Source: Eggerthellaceae bacterium (GTDB lineage: Bacteria > Actinomycetota > Coriobacteriia > Coriobacteriales > Eggerthellaceae). From it: DNA of 7,474 bases. The stretch is taken from contig JAGCZM010000021.1 in the NCBI GenBank assembly GCA_017960005.1, positions 1-7,474 on the forward strand. Reading direction: 5' to 3'. Made by a program: the position numbers and the translations under genes. Below are positions 1-6,389 of this stretch, in pieces. How positions within the stretch are numbered: position 1 is the first letter of the stretch; every line of letters starts with the position of its first letter. Under the pieces are notes generated by a model. The model was not told where the DNA came from, made no database searches, and was given only the letters and a program-made list of their open reading frames with translations.

Positions 1-582
1 CTTGGCAACGCTTCGAAGCGATATAGAAAACACGGTCATCAAACCCGTTTTGGCAGATGAAGGTGTTGAGCTTGCGCCCGATGCCAAAATCTACGTCAAT
101 CCCACCGGAAATTTTGTGGTGGGAGGTCCCAAGGGCGATACCGGTTTGACCGGCAGAAAAATCATCGTCGATACCTACGGCGGCATGGCCGTCACGGCGG
201 CGGTTGTTTTTCCGGGAAGGATTGCACCAAGGTCGATCGTTCGGCCGCTTATGCCATGCGCTGGGTTGCCAAAAACGTCGTAGCGGCCGGTTTGGCCGAC
301 AAATGCGAGGTCCAGGTTGCTTATGCTATCGGTGTGGCTCATCCCATCTCGGTGATGGTGGATACGTTCGGCACGGGCAAAGTGAGCGACGAAGTATTGC
401 TCAACGCCATCAACAAGGTGTTTGATTTGCGTCCCGCGGCCATCGTCGATGCGCTCGATTTGCGCAGGCCCATTTATCGCCTGACTTCGGCATACGGACA
501 TTTCGGAAGAGAACTGCCCGAGTTTACTTGGGAGAAAACGGGCAAGGTCGAACAGTTGCGCAGCGCTTGTGGTCTTGATTGA
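1..582 (+). CDS. metK: S-adenosylmethionine synthetase MetK, C-terminal half, with an apparent 1-base frameshift
   Basis: MetK makes S-adenosylmethionine from methionine and ATP in the cytoplasm. The window opens inside the gene, so the first TTG (2-4) is an internal Leu codon, not a start. About 193 residues are visible, roughly half of a family of about 380-400. The upstream part reads in the frame of base 2 and holds [21 protein letters not shown], a highly conserved active-site stretch. After GGMA the frame breaks: the expected next residues, [11 protein letters not shown], continue only in the frame of base 193. One C missing from a CCC run near 188-191 explains this exactly. Downstream, the phosphate-binding loop (GGGCFSGKD), [12 protein letters not shown] and [21 protein letters not shown] run to TGA at 580-582, with TAA directly behind. 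Apart from the lost base, nothing looks decayed. Since metK is normally essential, a sequencing or assembly error is likelier than a true pseudogene. Identity is very secure. Confidence 0.95.
188..192 (+). other. Single-base deletion (frameshift) in metK
   Basis: The sequence reads GGC ATG GCC GTC ACG, but the family requires Gly-Met-Ala-Arg-His-Gly-Gly-Gly. Adding one C (GCC CGT CAC GGC GGC GGT) restores this and joins two otherwise perfect halves of MetK. The lost base is in a short C run, a typical place for an indel miscall. I see no classical slippery heptamer or following pseudoknot that would suggest programmed frameshifting. Confidence 0.9.
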
Positions 583-583
583 T

Positions 584-600
584 AAAGGCAGTGTCTGTTG
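584..600 (+). promoter_or_regulatory. priA ribosome binding site and TTG start
   Basis: AAAGG at 584-588 lies nine bases before TTG at 598-600 and overlaps the second stop (TAA, 583-585) behind metK. No ATG or GTG lies in this frame between that stop and 598. The peptide beginning here (MRFASVTLDIPATSLDDAF) matches the usual PriA N-terminus, so TTG is the start. The arrangement suggests translation of priA from the metK message. Confidence 0.7.
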
Positions 601-2898
601 AGGTTTGCCTCGGTCACACTCGATATTCCCGCAACGTCTCTGGATGATGCGTTTACCTACGCATTGCCCGACGACGGCTGTGTCGACGGCACTCCCGCTC
701 TCATCGGGTGTGCCGTGGTCGTGCCTTTCGGGAAGCGTCATGTCATCGGTTTTGTCACCGACGACAAAGCGGAGGCTCCCGCAATCGATCCCTCGAAGAT
801 AAAATCGGTGGAAAAAGTCGTTTCGGAGAGTTTTTTCGATGAGCGTGCGGTTGTGACGGCAAAGTATTTGGCCAAGCACTGCATCGCTCCGCTTTCTTCG
901 TGTATCCGTTTGTTTACCCCTCCGGCCGCTATCCCCAAGGTCGTCGAAGGCCCTGACGGTCATTACGAAATCGTGCGTCCGAGCGTTTCGGCAGCAGATG
1001 ACAGATGGGTCGTCAAAGGGCCGAACTTCGAACGGTTCGTTGCCCGCAAAAACGCCGCGAAACAATCAAGTATCGTTGCGGCTTTGTCCAAAGGCGATCT
1101 GAGAGCGGTCGAGCTCTCTTTGGAATACGGTTCGGTTGCCTCTGCGCTTTCTTCTCTCGAGAAATCGGGCGTCATTTCCATCGAACATCGCAGGCGCATG
1201 AGGATGGGGGATATGCCCGAGGGCGACAAGAACTTCGTTCCTTCGGCCAAACCGAAGCTTACCGCGGGACAGTCTCTTGCTCTTGATGCTATTTCCGAAG
1301 GCATACATGCCCAAGAAGGTCGGGTGTTTTTGCTTGACGGCGTGACCGGTTCGGGCAAAACGGAGGTTTATCTTCGCGCCATTGAAGAGGCACTTTCCAT
1401 GGGGATGGATGCCTGTGTCCTTGTTCCCGAAATCTCTTTGACCCCTCAAACCGTCGCGCGGTTCCGAGGAAGGTTCGGGGATGTCGTGGCGGTCATTCAT
1501 TCCGCAATGAGCCAAGGCGAGCGATTCGACCAATGGGATTTCATAAAAAGCGGTCGTGCCCGGGTGGTCGTCGGTGCCAGAAGCGCGCTGTTTGCTCCCT
1601 TCGGGAATCTTGGACTGGTGGTCATCGACGAGGAGCACGAATACTCTTACAAACAAGATCAGGCTCCGCGCTACCACAGTCGCGATGTTGCGACATGGAT
1701 GATGGACAGGTTCAAGGGGATGCTGATTTTGGGATCGGCCACACCTTCGCTCGAATCCCTGCACCGTTGTCAAACCGACGGTTCATGGCAACGTTTGGTT
1801 TTAAGCGAGCGCGCAAACAAAAAGCCTTTGCCTCCCATCGAGGTCATCGATATGACCGCCGAGTTCAAAGGCGGACTTCGCTCCATGTACTCCAAGCGCT
1901 TGCTTTTTGCTCTTAAACAAGAGCTTTTGGCGGGAAACAAGGCGGTGTTGTTGCTCAACCAGCGCGGGTTTGCCAACTTCGTGATGTGCCGGGAATGCGG
2001 ATACGTGCCCATGTGCCCGTCTTGCTCCACTTCGCTGACGTATCACGAATACGGCAAACGTCTAACCTGTCACCATTGCAATCATCAGGAACATCTTTTG
2101 GCGGCATGCCCCCAGTGCGGCAGTCCTTATCTCATGAAATACGGCTTTGGGACTCAGCAAGCAGAGATCTATTTGCGCTCATGGCTCGATGCCGATTCCA
2201 ATTTGGGTAGCGGGATACCTCTCATACGCATGGACGCCGACACCACCTCAGCCAAGGGCGCCCATCAAAAGCTGCTCGGGCAGTTTGCCGATGCGGGTGC
2301 CGCCGTTTTGCTCGGTACTCAGATGATTGCCAAGGGATTGGATTTCGAGAAGGTGACTCTCGTCGGTGTCATCAATGCCGACACTCAGCTCAAACTGCCG
2401 GATTTCAGAGCAGGGGAGCGGACGTATTCTTTGATATTGCAGGTTGCCGGACGCGCGGGCAGAGCCGATTTGCCCGGCAAAGTTTACGTGCAGACGTATC
2501 GCGCAAACGAGCGCGCCATCGTTGCCGCATCGACTTACAATCGGGAGCTTTTCATGGATGAGGAACTCAAGATGAGATCCATCCTCAACTATCCGCCTTA
2601 CTGTGTCATGGCAAATGTTTTGGTATGGGGTTCATCTCAATCCAAGACGGCATCCGTTGCCCAAAGCGCTTATGCAGACCTCGAGCCAATCATCGACGGT
2701 ATGGGGGAAGGATGGAGCATATCGATGCCCTGCCCGTGCGTGCTTGCGAAGGTCAGGGGAGCTTACCGCTATCACATGCTCATCAAAGCGCCGTATTCCG
2801 CGGATATTTCTTCGGCGGTTATTGGGTATTTCAAAGAGAAAAAGACCGTCGAAGACGTTAACGTCACCATCGACATCAATCCGATCGACATTTTGTAA
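598..2898 (+). CDS. priA: Primosomal protein N' / replication restart helicase PriA
   Basis: PriA recognises stalled or repaired replication forks, unwinds DNA 3'-5' and helps reload the replicative helicase. The predicted 766 residues compare with 732 in E. coli. In order: an N-terminal 3'-DNA-end-binding domain (about 1-105; VVVPFGKRHVIGFVTDD is typical), a winged-helix-like segment, then the motor. Walker A is GVTGSGKT (248-255). The Walker B/DEAH-like box is DEEH (344-347), followed by YKQDQAPRYHSRDVA. Eight cysteines in four CxxC pairs (464/467, 473/476, 491/494, 504/507) form the two-zinc insertion typical of PriA. Motif V is GTQMIAKGLDF (573-583) and motif VI is QVAGRAGR (615-622). The C-terminal domain follows. 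All motifs look intact, so an active helicase is expected; many classical Actinobacteria carry a degenerate PriA instead. The gene starts 15 bases after metK and is probably in its operon. No frameshift is seen. Confidence 0.97.
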   Translation: MRFASVTLDIPATSLDDAFTYALPDDGCVDGTPALIGCAVVVPFGKRHVIGFVTDDKAEAPAIDPSKIKSVEKVVSESFFDERAVVTAKYLAKHCIAPLSSCIRLFTPPAAIPKVVEGPDGHYEIVRPSVSAADDRWVVKGPNFERFVARKNAAKQSSIVAALSKGDLRAVELSLEYGSVASALSSLEKSGVISIEHRRRMRMGDMPEGDKNFVPSAKPKLTAGQSLALDAISEGIHAQEGRVFLLDGVTGSGKTEVYLRAIEEALSMGMDACVLVPEISLTPQTVARFRGRFGDVVAVIHSAMSQGERFDQWDFIKSGRARVVVGARSALFAPFGNLGLVVIDEEHEYSYKQDQAPRYHSRDVATWMMDRFKGMLILGSATPSLESLHRCQTDGSWQRLVLSERANKKPLPPIEVIDMTAEFKGGLRSMYSKRLLFALKQELLAGNKAVLLLNQRGFANFVMCRECGYVPMCPSCSTSLTYHEYGKRLTCHHCNHQEHLLAACPQCGSPYLMKYGFGTQQAEIYLRSWLDADSNLGSGIPLIRMDADTTSAKGAHQKLLGQFADAGAAVLLGTQMIAKGLDFEKVTLVGVINADTQLKLPDFRAGERTYSLILQVAGRAGRADLPGKVYVQTYRANERAIVAASTYNRELFMDEELKMRSILNYPPYCVMANVLVWGSSQSKTASVAQSAYADLEPIIDGMGEGWSISMPCPCVLAKVRGAYRYHMLIKAPYSADISSAVIGYFKEKKTVEDVNVTIDINPIDIL

Positions 2899-3000
2899 AT
2901 TCTTATTTCTTTTGCCTTTCAACAGGTATTTTGCGAGAAATAAGCTCAGATGATGTGAGAAAATAAAACGTTAAATATTTCGAGCGTACAGCACATTGCG

Positions 3001-3017
3001 AAAGGAAACACCGCATG
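3001..3017 (+). promoter_or_regulatory. rpoD ribosome binding site and ATG start
   Basis: AAAGGA at 3001-3006 is followed by ATG at 3015-3017 with ordinary spacing. It supports this start even though the N-terminal part of the protein is low-complexity and cannot fix the start by homology. In the 116-base gap after priA (2899-3014) I found no convincing sigma70 promoter and no hairpin plus T-run terminator, so rpoD may be partly transcribed through from priA. Confidence 0.6.
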
Positions 3018-4424
3018 CCCAGATTCAGCCTTGGTTTAGGTAGGAAGAAATCCGAAAAAGAATCTCAACAAAACATCCCCGAACCCGTTGCCGATGTCTC
3101 CGAAGAACCGGTAGAAATTCAAGAGAACGAAGAGAAGGCAACCAAAACGCGTAAATCCCGTAAAGCCAGCAAGCAGGAAGCAGAAGCGGCCGTGGAAGAG
3201 GTTTTGGCCGAGGCCATGCCCAAGCAGACCGCAAAGACGGCCAAAGCCAAAGCACCGAAATACGCGTCCAGCGAGGAAGCCCTCGACGAGGAGGCCATGG
3301 TCAGCGAGTCTTTGAACGTGGATATGACCGAGGCAGATTTGAACGATCCGGATTTGGATGTTCAGGTCGAATCGGGAGACGATTTGCTTGACGGTGTTCC
3401 CGAAGAGGAACTCAATGCCGCCGTATCCGAATCCGTTTTGCCCAAGGTGGGCGATTCCGGTTCCCGTCGCGGCAGGCGCGATTCCGAAGGCGTCACCATG
3501 CTCACCGGCGATCCGGTCCGCATGTATTTGAAAGAAATCGGTCGTGTGCCGTTGTTGACCGCTGCCCAGGAAGTCGATCTGGCAAAAAAGATCGAAGCGG
3601 GTCTTGAGGCCGGAAACAAACTCGAAGAGGCCGAAGAAAACGGTATTGAACTCGATCGCCAGGAACGCCATCGCCTTTCTCGAATCGAACAAACCGGTTT
3701 GGACGCCAAACAGCAGCTTACCGAAGCCAACCTTCGTCTGGTCGTATCCATCGCGAAGCGCTATGTCGGCCGCGGTATGCATTTCCTGGATTTGATTCAG
3801 GAAGGCAATCTGGGTTTGATTCGTGCCGTCGAAAAGTTCGATTACACCCGCGGTTTTAAGTTCTCCACCTACGCGACTTGGTGGATTCGCCAGGCCATTA
3901 CCCGTGCCATCGCCGATCAGGCCCGCACGATTCGTATTCCCGTTCACATGGTCGAGACCATCAACAAGCTCGGTCGTATGCAACGTGAGCTGTTGCAAAC
4001 GCTCGGGCGTGAACCCACCCCCGAAGAAATCGCGGAGGCCATGGGCATCACTCCCGAAAAAGTCCGCGAGATCCAAAAAATCAGTGTGGAACCGACCTCT
4101 TTGGAAAGCCCCATCGGCGAAGAAGAGGACAGTCAGTTGGGCGACTTCATCGAAGACGACCATGCCATCGCTCCTCCCGATGCCGCATCGGCGGCCATGC
4201 TTCATGAGGCCATCATCGAGATTCTCGATGAACTTCCCGAGCGAGAAAGACTGGTCATCGTGCGCCGTTACGGTTTGGAAGACGGCGTTACCCACACTCT
4301 CGAGGACGTCGGCCGTGAGTTCGGCGTAACCAGAGAGCGCATCCGCCAAATCGAGGCCAAGACCCTCGGCAAACTGCGCCATCCTTCGCGTTCCTCTCGT
4401 TTGAAGGATTACTTGGACGACTAG
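3015..4424 (+). CDS. rpoD: Housekeeping RNA polymerase sigma factor RpoD/SigA
   Basis: This is the primary sigma factor, which directs RNA polymerase to -10/-35 promoters of growth genes. It has 469 residues. Residues 1 to about 165 are a low-complexity tail, rich first in Lys/Glu/Ala and then in Asp/Glu (about 85-140), taking the place of region 1.1. Region 1.2 starts at [12 protein letters not shown] (165-176). Region 2 covers about 236-305: [19 protein letters not shown], then [19 protein letters not shown], then the -10-reading and melting helix [16 protein letters not shown] (283-298). Region 3 includes [12 protein letters not shown] and [27 protein letters not shown] corresponds to the region 3.2 finger. 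Region 4.2 has the helix-turn-helix that reads -35 (about 429-448, [20 protein letters not shown]), ending [17 protein letters not shown]. The full region set marks a primary (group 1) sigma rather than an alternative one. An intrinsic terminator follows directly. Confidence 0.97.
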   Translation: MPRFSLGLGRKKSEKESQQNIPEPVADVSEEPVEIQENEEKATKTRKSRKASKQEAEAAVEEVLAEAMPKQTAKTAKAKAPKYASSEEALDEEAMVSESLNVDMTEADLNDPDLDVQVESGDDLLDGVPEEELNAAVSESVLPKVGDSGSRRGRRDSEGVTMLTGDPVRMYLKEIGRVPLLTAAQEVDLAKKIEAGLEAGNKLEEAEENGIELDRQERHRLSRIEQTGLDAKQQLTEANLRLVVSIAKRYVGRGMHFLDLIQEGNLGLIRAVEKFDYTRGFKFSTYATWWIRQAITRAIADQARTIRIPVHMVETINKLGRMQRELLQTLGREPTPEEIAEAMGITPEKVREIQKISVEPTSLESPIGEEEDSQLGDFIEDDHAIAPPDAASAAMLHEAIIEILDELPERERLVIVRRYGLEDGVTHTLEDVGREFGVTRERIRQIEAKTLGKLRHPSRSSRLKDYLDD

Positions 4425-4449
4425 TTTTGTCCCATCTCATCGATCGATG

Positions 4450-4478
4450 CCGCAGCCCGTTTCGGGTTGCGGTTTTTT
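4450..4478 (+). terminator. Intrinsic terminator after rpoD
   Basis: A 10-base-pair stem (4450-4459 with 4463-4472, one G-T wobble), a TTT loop and six T residues (4473-4478) start 25 bases after the rpoD stop. It separates rpoD from the tRNA gene. Confidence 0.92.
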
Positions 4479-4526
4479 ATGCCTTGAAAAGGTTGTTTGA
4501 TTTGGATCGTTTGAACAAATTTTTCC

Positions 4527-4554
4527 TTGCGCCTTGTACCCGAATCGTTATAAT
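4527..4554 (+). promoter_or_regulatory. Promoter of the tRNA-Asn gene
   Basis: A perfect TATAAT at 4549-4554 lies 16 bases after TTGCGC (4527-4532), a -35 with only its first three bases at consensus. The predicted start of transcription is near 4561, giving a precursor leader of about 40 bases before the mature tRNA. Its place between the rpoD terminator and the tRNA supports the call. Confidence 0.7.
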
Positions 4555-4601
4555 GTGCACTTGCGCATCAAGCCGAATCAAACGACAAAGCGCTTAGGCA
4601 T

Positions 4602-4676
4602 TCCTCGGTAGCTCAATGGCAGAGCATCCGGCTGTTAACCGGAGGGTTGTAGGTTCGAGTCCTACCCGGGGAGCCA
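4602..4676 (+). tRNA. tRNA-Asn (anticodon GTT), CCA encoded
   Basis: The gene is 75 bases including the encoded CCA. The acceptor arm pairs TCCTCGG (4602-4608) with CCGGGGA (one T-G wobble), followed by discriminator G and CCA (4674-4676). The D arm contains AGCTCAATGGCAGAGC. The anticodon arm is TCCGG-CTGTTAA-CCGGA, with anticodon GTT at 4634-4636, reading AAC and AAT. The T arm has the standard GGTTCGAGTCC. All arms fold without mismatch. I see no integrase or duplicated 3' end nearby that would make it an occupied integration site. Confidence 0.98.
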
Positions 4677-4691
4677 TTTTTTATCTCAAGG

Positions 4692-4717
4692 GACGGTCAT
4701 CTCGGACCGTCTTTTTT
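4692..4717 (+). terminator. Intrinsic terminator after tRNA-Asn
   Basis: A perfect 7-base-pair stem (GACGGTC 4692-4698 with GACCGTC 4705-4711), a six-base loop and TTTTTT (4712-4717) start 16 bases after the tRNA. It ends the tRNA transcript and insulates the next gene. Confidence 0.93.
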
Positions 4718-4783
4718 GTTTTTGTCATCAACGGATATACGAAGAATTCACCGCATTGTTTCTTTTGAGGGCCTTTGTTCGGG

Positions 4784-4796
4784 TATATTTTCGGTA
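4784..4796 (+). promoter_or_regulatory. Possible leaderless promoter (-10 TATATT) of the C39-like gene
   Basis: TATATT at 4784-4789 is followed by six bases and then the ATG at 4796, which places the expected transcription start on or next to the A of the ATG. No Shine-Dalgarno sequence precedes this ATG. This pattern is typical of leaderless mRNAs, which are common in Actinobacteria. The -35 is weak (only TTTTGA at 4763-4768 with a short 15-base spacer), so the call is tentative. Confidence 0.4.
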
Positions 4797-6217
4797 TGAC
4801 AAAAAAAGCACGTAAACATACGAACAAAAGCTCATTTGAAACGCGCGCCAAGGTTGTCGACACAACAACGTCGGTAAAAGATTCTGCGCCCAAACAACCG
4901 ACAAACGAAAAACCGAAACAGCAAGCTGTCGAGCAGCCCAAAAAGAAGAAGCAGAGTTCTTCTTCCGAAAAAACCAAAGAGACAAAGCAATCCAAGGTTG
5001 AAGTTGCGGCGGTTGAGATTGAAGTTCAAAAACCGGCCGAGCCCAAAGAAAAATCCAAACCCGCACCCAAGACAAAGAAGAGCATCAAATCCGAGCTGGG
5101 TATGATAGCGGCAATGCTTGCCGTCGTGATTGCTTTGCCGGTTTTGGTGGCGGCAACGCAAGAGGTGGATTTCGGGAAGATGGCATCAGAACTCATCGGG
5201 CAGGTCGGCGGTAACACAAACGATGATTCCGTTGTCGATTCGTCAGATGATGGGGCAGAAGATCCGGATGCGGTGCCCATAAGCGATGACGATACGAATA
5301 CGGGCGCCGAAATACCCGTGTCCGACGAACAAACGGGCGACGAGGGAGACGAAGGTACAAACAATCCCGAGGTCGTTGTGCCCGATGAGCCTTCCTCGGG
5401 AGGTTCTGATGATACCGATGAGCCCGCTCAAAGCGATGAGACCGATACATCGCAGCCGCCCGTAAGCGGCGAACTCGATCCGTCTGCGGGCAGTGGGTCA
5501 AATCCCGATCCCGGTTCCGGTGAGCAAAGCGGTACCGAAGGAAGTACTTCGGGGGATGTCGACGGACAGGGGGAGGGCGGCAATGAAAACACCGCGCCCC
5601 CCGAGGAGCCTGCGTTGCCTACATCCCATATAACGGCGGGGGTCGATGCGCTCATGCAAAAGCCCGAGCTCGAGTACGGATGCGAATCGGTTGCTTTGAC
5701 CATCGTGCTTCGCTATATGGGCTATGACATATCCAAAACCGAAATCTACGATCGTTTCCTCCCCAAATCCACCAACGATTTCGTAAACGCGTATTTGGTT
5801 GGTGCGTATAAGGGAAGCGATTACAATATGTGCTTTGCGCCCGCCATAGAAAAAGCGGCCAAAGATTTCCTTGTTTCCAAGTCTTCAACGGCGCAGGTAA
5901 GCAATATCTCCGGTTGTGGCATCAACGATTTGTATGCGCTTGTGGCAGCCGATTATCCGGTGGTGGTATGGTTTGTTTCCGATACGTCGACACCGCGTTT
6001 CTACGGATCGGCAATCAGCGGAATCAAAGGCTATTCCAACGAGCATGCGGTGGTCTTATACGGCTATGACAAAGAGCAAAACAAGGTGTATTTGAGCGAT
6101 CCTCTGAAGGGCCTGATTACCTGGGACATGAGTTCATTCGAGAACCTGTTTGTGCGCTGCCAAAGCAATGCGGTAAGCATCACCGGATACCATGCAAACA
6201 CTCCCGCCGGGGCATAA
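4796..6217 (+). CDS. Membrane-anchored C39-like cysteine peptidase (Peptidase_C39_2 type), function unknown
   Basis: A predicted 473-residue protein with four parts. Residues 1-99 are very rich in Lys, Glu, Pro and Ser and should be cytoplasmic. Residues 101-121 (LGMIAAMLAVVIALPVLVAA) form one membrane segment; the basic flank before it predicts the N-terminus inside. About 140-276 is a disordered linker rich in Asp, Glu, Ser, Gly and Pro, long enough to cross much of the wall. The rest (about 279-473) resembles the papain-like C39_2 domain. ELEYGCESVALTIVLRYMGY carries the likely nucleophile Cys296, with Gln288 a candidate oxyanion residue; NEHAVVLYGYD gives His417 and YLSDPL gives Asp435. 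The fold thus appears catalytically complete and outside the cell. No ABC exporter domain or bacteriocin gene is nearby, so a C39 leader-cleaving role is not supported; substrate unknown. TTG at 4775, after GAGG, is an alternative start adding seven residues. Confidence 0.82.
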   Translation: MTKKARKHTNKSSFETRAKVVDTTTSVKDSAPKQPTNEKPKQQAVEQPKKKKQSSSSEKTKETKQSKVEVAAVEIEVQKPAEPKEKSKPAPKTKKSIKSELGMIAAMLAVVIALPVLVAATQEVDFGKMASELIGQVGGNTNDDSVVDSSDDGAEDPDAVPISDDDTNTGAEIPVSDEQTGDEGDEGTNNPEVVVPDEPSSGGSDDTDEPAQSDETDTSQPPVSGELDPSAGSGSNPDPGSGEQSGTEGSTSGDVDGQGEGGNENTAPPEEPALPTSHITAGVDALMQKPELEYGCESVALTIVLRYMGYDISKTEIYDRFLPKSTNDFVNAYLVGAYKGSDYNMCFAPAIEKAAKDFLVSKSSTAQVSNISGCGINDLYALVAADYPVVVWFVSDTSTPRFYGSAISGIKGYSNEHAVVLYGYDKEQNKVYLSDPLKGLITWDMSSFENLFVRCQSNAVSITGYHANTPAGA

Positions 6218-6295
6218 CGACCGCATTATTTGTCTGCATGCGTGCCGTTGCCTGCAAATCGTAAACATTTCCGCAGGTCATCCGTTATTGTTTTA

Positions 6296-6324
6296 TTGCA
6301 TGAGATTATCTCAAAGTATATAAT
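6296..6324 (+). promoter_or_regulatory. Likely ftsZ promoter
   Basis: TTGCAT (6296-6301) and a perfect TATAAT (6319-6324) are separated by exactly 17 bases. The start of transcription should be near 6331, giving a leader of about 55 bases before ftsZ. The gap after the C39-like gene (6218-6386) has no clear T-run terminator, so some read-through from upstream is possible. Confidence 0.7.
6301..6313 (+). promoter_or_regulatory. Palindrome in the ftsZ promoter spacer, candidate operator
   Basis: TGAGAT-T-ATCTCA is a perfect inverted repeat of 6-base arms around one central base. It starts at the last base of the -35 element and ends five bases before the -10, so a protein bound here would compete with RNA polymerase. 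The symmetry is seen directly; the operator role is inference and no regulator is identified. Confidence 0.4.
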
Positions 6325-6337
6325 TACCCTGATTTAT

Positions 6338-6352
6338 AGGCTTTATAAGCCT
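6338..6352 (+). repeat. Hairpin in the ftsZ leader
   Basis: AGGCTT (6338-6343), TAT and AAGCCT (6347-6352) can form a perfect 6-base-pair hairpin beginning about seven bases after the predicted transcription start. GTTTGTTT follows. It could stabilise the 5' end or act as a weak terminator or attenuator; the T-run is interrupted by G, so a strong terminator is unlikely. Confidence 0.45.
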
Positions 6353-6370
6353 GTTTGTTTGTGCAAGCAT

Positions 6371-6389
6371 AGAGGTGGAGGATGCAATG
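6371..6389 (+). promoter_or_regulatory. Strong, doubled ftsZ Shine-Dalgarno sequence and start
   Basis: AGAGGTGGAGG (6371-6381) contains two overlapping matches to the anti-Shine-Dalgarno: AGAGGTG and GGAGG. Two ATGs follow, at 6382 and 6387. Only the one at 6387 is in the FtsZ frame, five bases after GGAGG and nine after AGAGGTG. The strength fits a highly expressed protein. Confidence 0.8.

Noticed and set aside
188..192. Programmed ribosomal frameshifting in metK
   Set aside because: No slippery heptamer or downstream stimulatory structure is evident, and MetK is not known to need it. A simple lost base explains the data.
175..1065. A 296-residue open frame on the - strand across metK and priA
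   Set aside because: It overlaps two well-identified genes and resembles no known family.
3036..4382. A 448-residue open frame on the - strand across rpoD
   Set aside because: It mirrors the conserved sigma factor and arises from codon bias on the other strand. It has no recognisable domain, and rpoD is certain.
4602..4676. tRNA-Asn as an occupied integration site
   Set aside because: No integrase, no direct repeat of the tRNA 3' end and no foreign-looking cargo is seen downstream; a normal terminator follows at once.
4796..6217. Bacteriocin-processing C39 peptidase/ABC transporter
   Set aside because: There is no ABC ATPase or multi-pass membrane domain and no Gly-Gly leader peptide gene nearby; the domain fits the general C39_2 group better.
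6228..6269. Possible hairpin terminator after the C39-like gene (ATTTG ... CAAAT)
   Set aside because: The arms pair poorly beyond five bases, the loop is long and no T-run follows.
4681..6314. TTATCTCAA occurs at both 4681-4689 and 6306-6314
   Set aside because: A 9-base match over this distance is expected by chance often enough. The first copy lies in the spacer before a terminator and lacks the palindromic partner.
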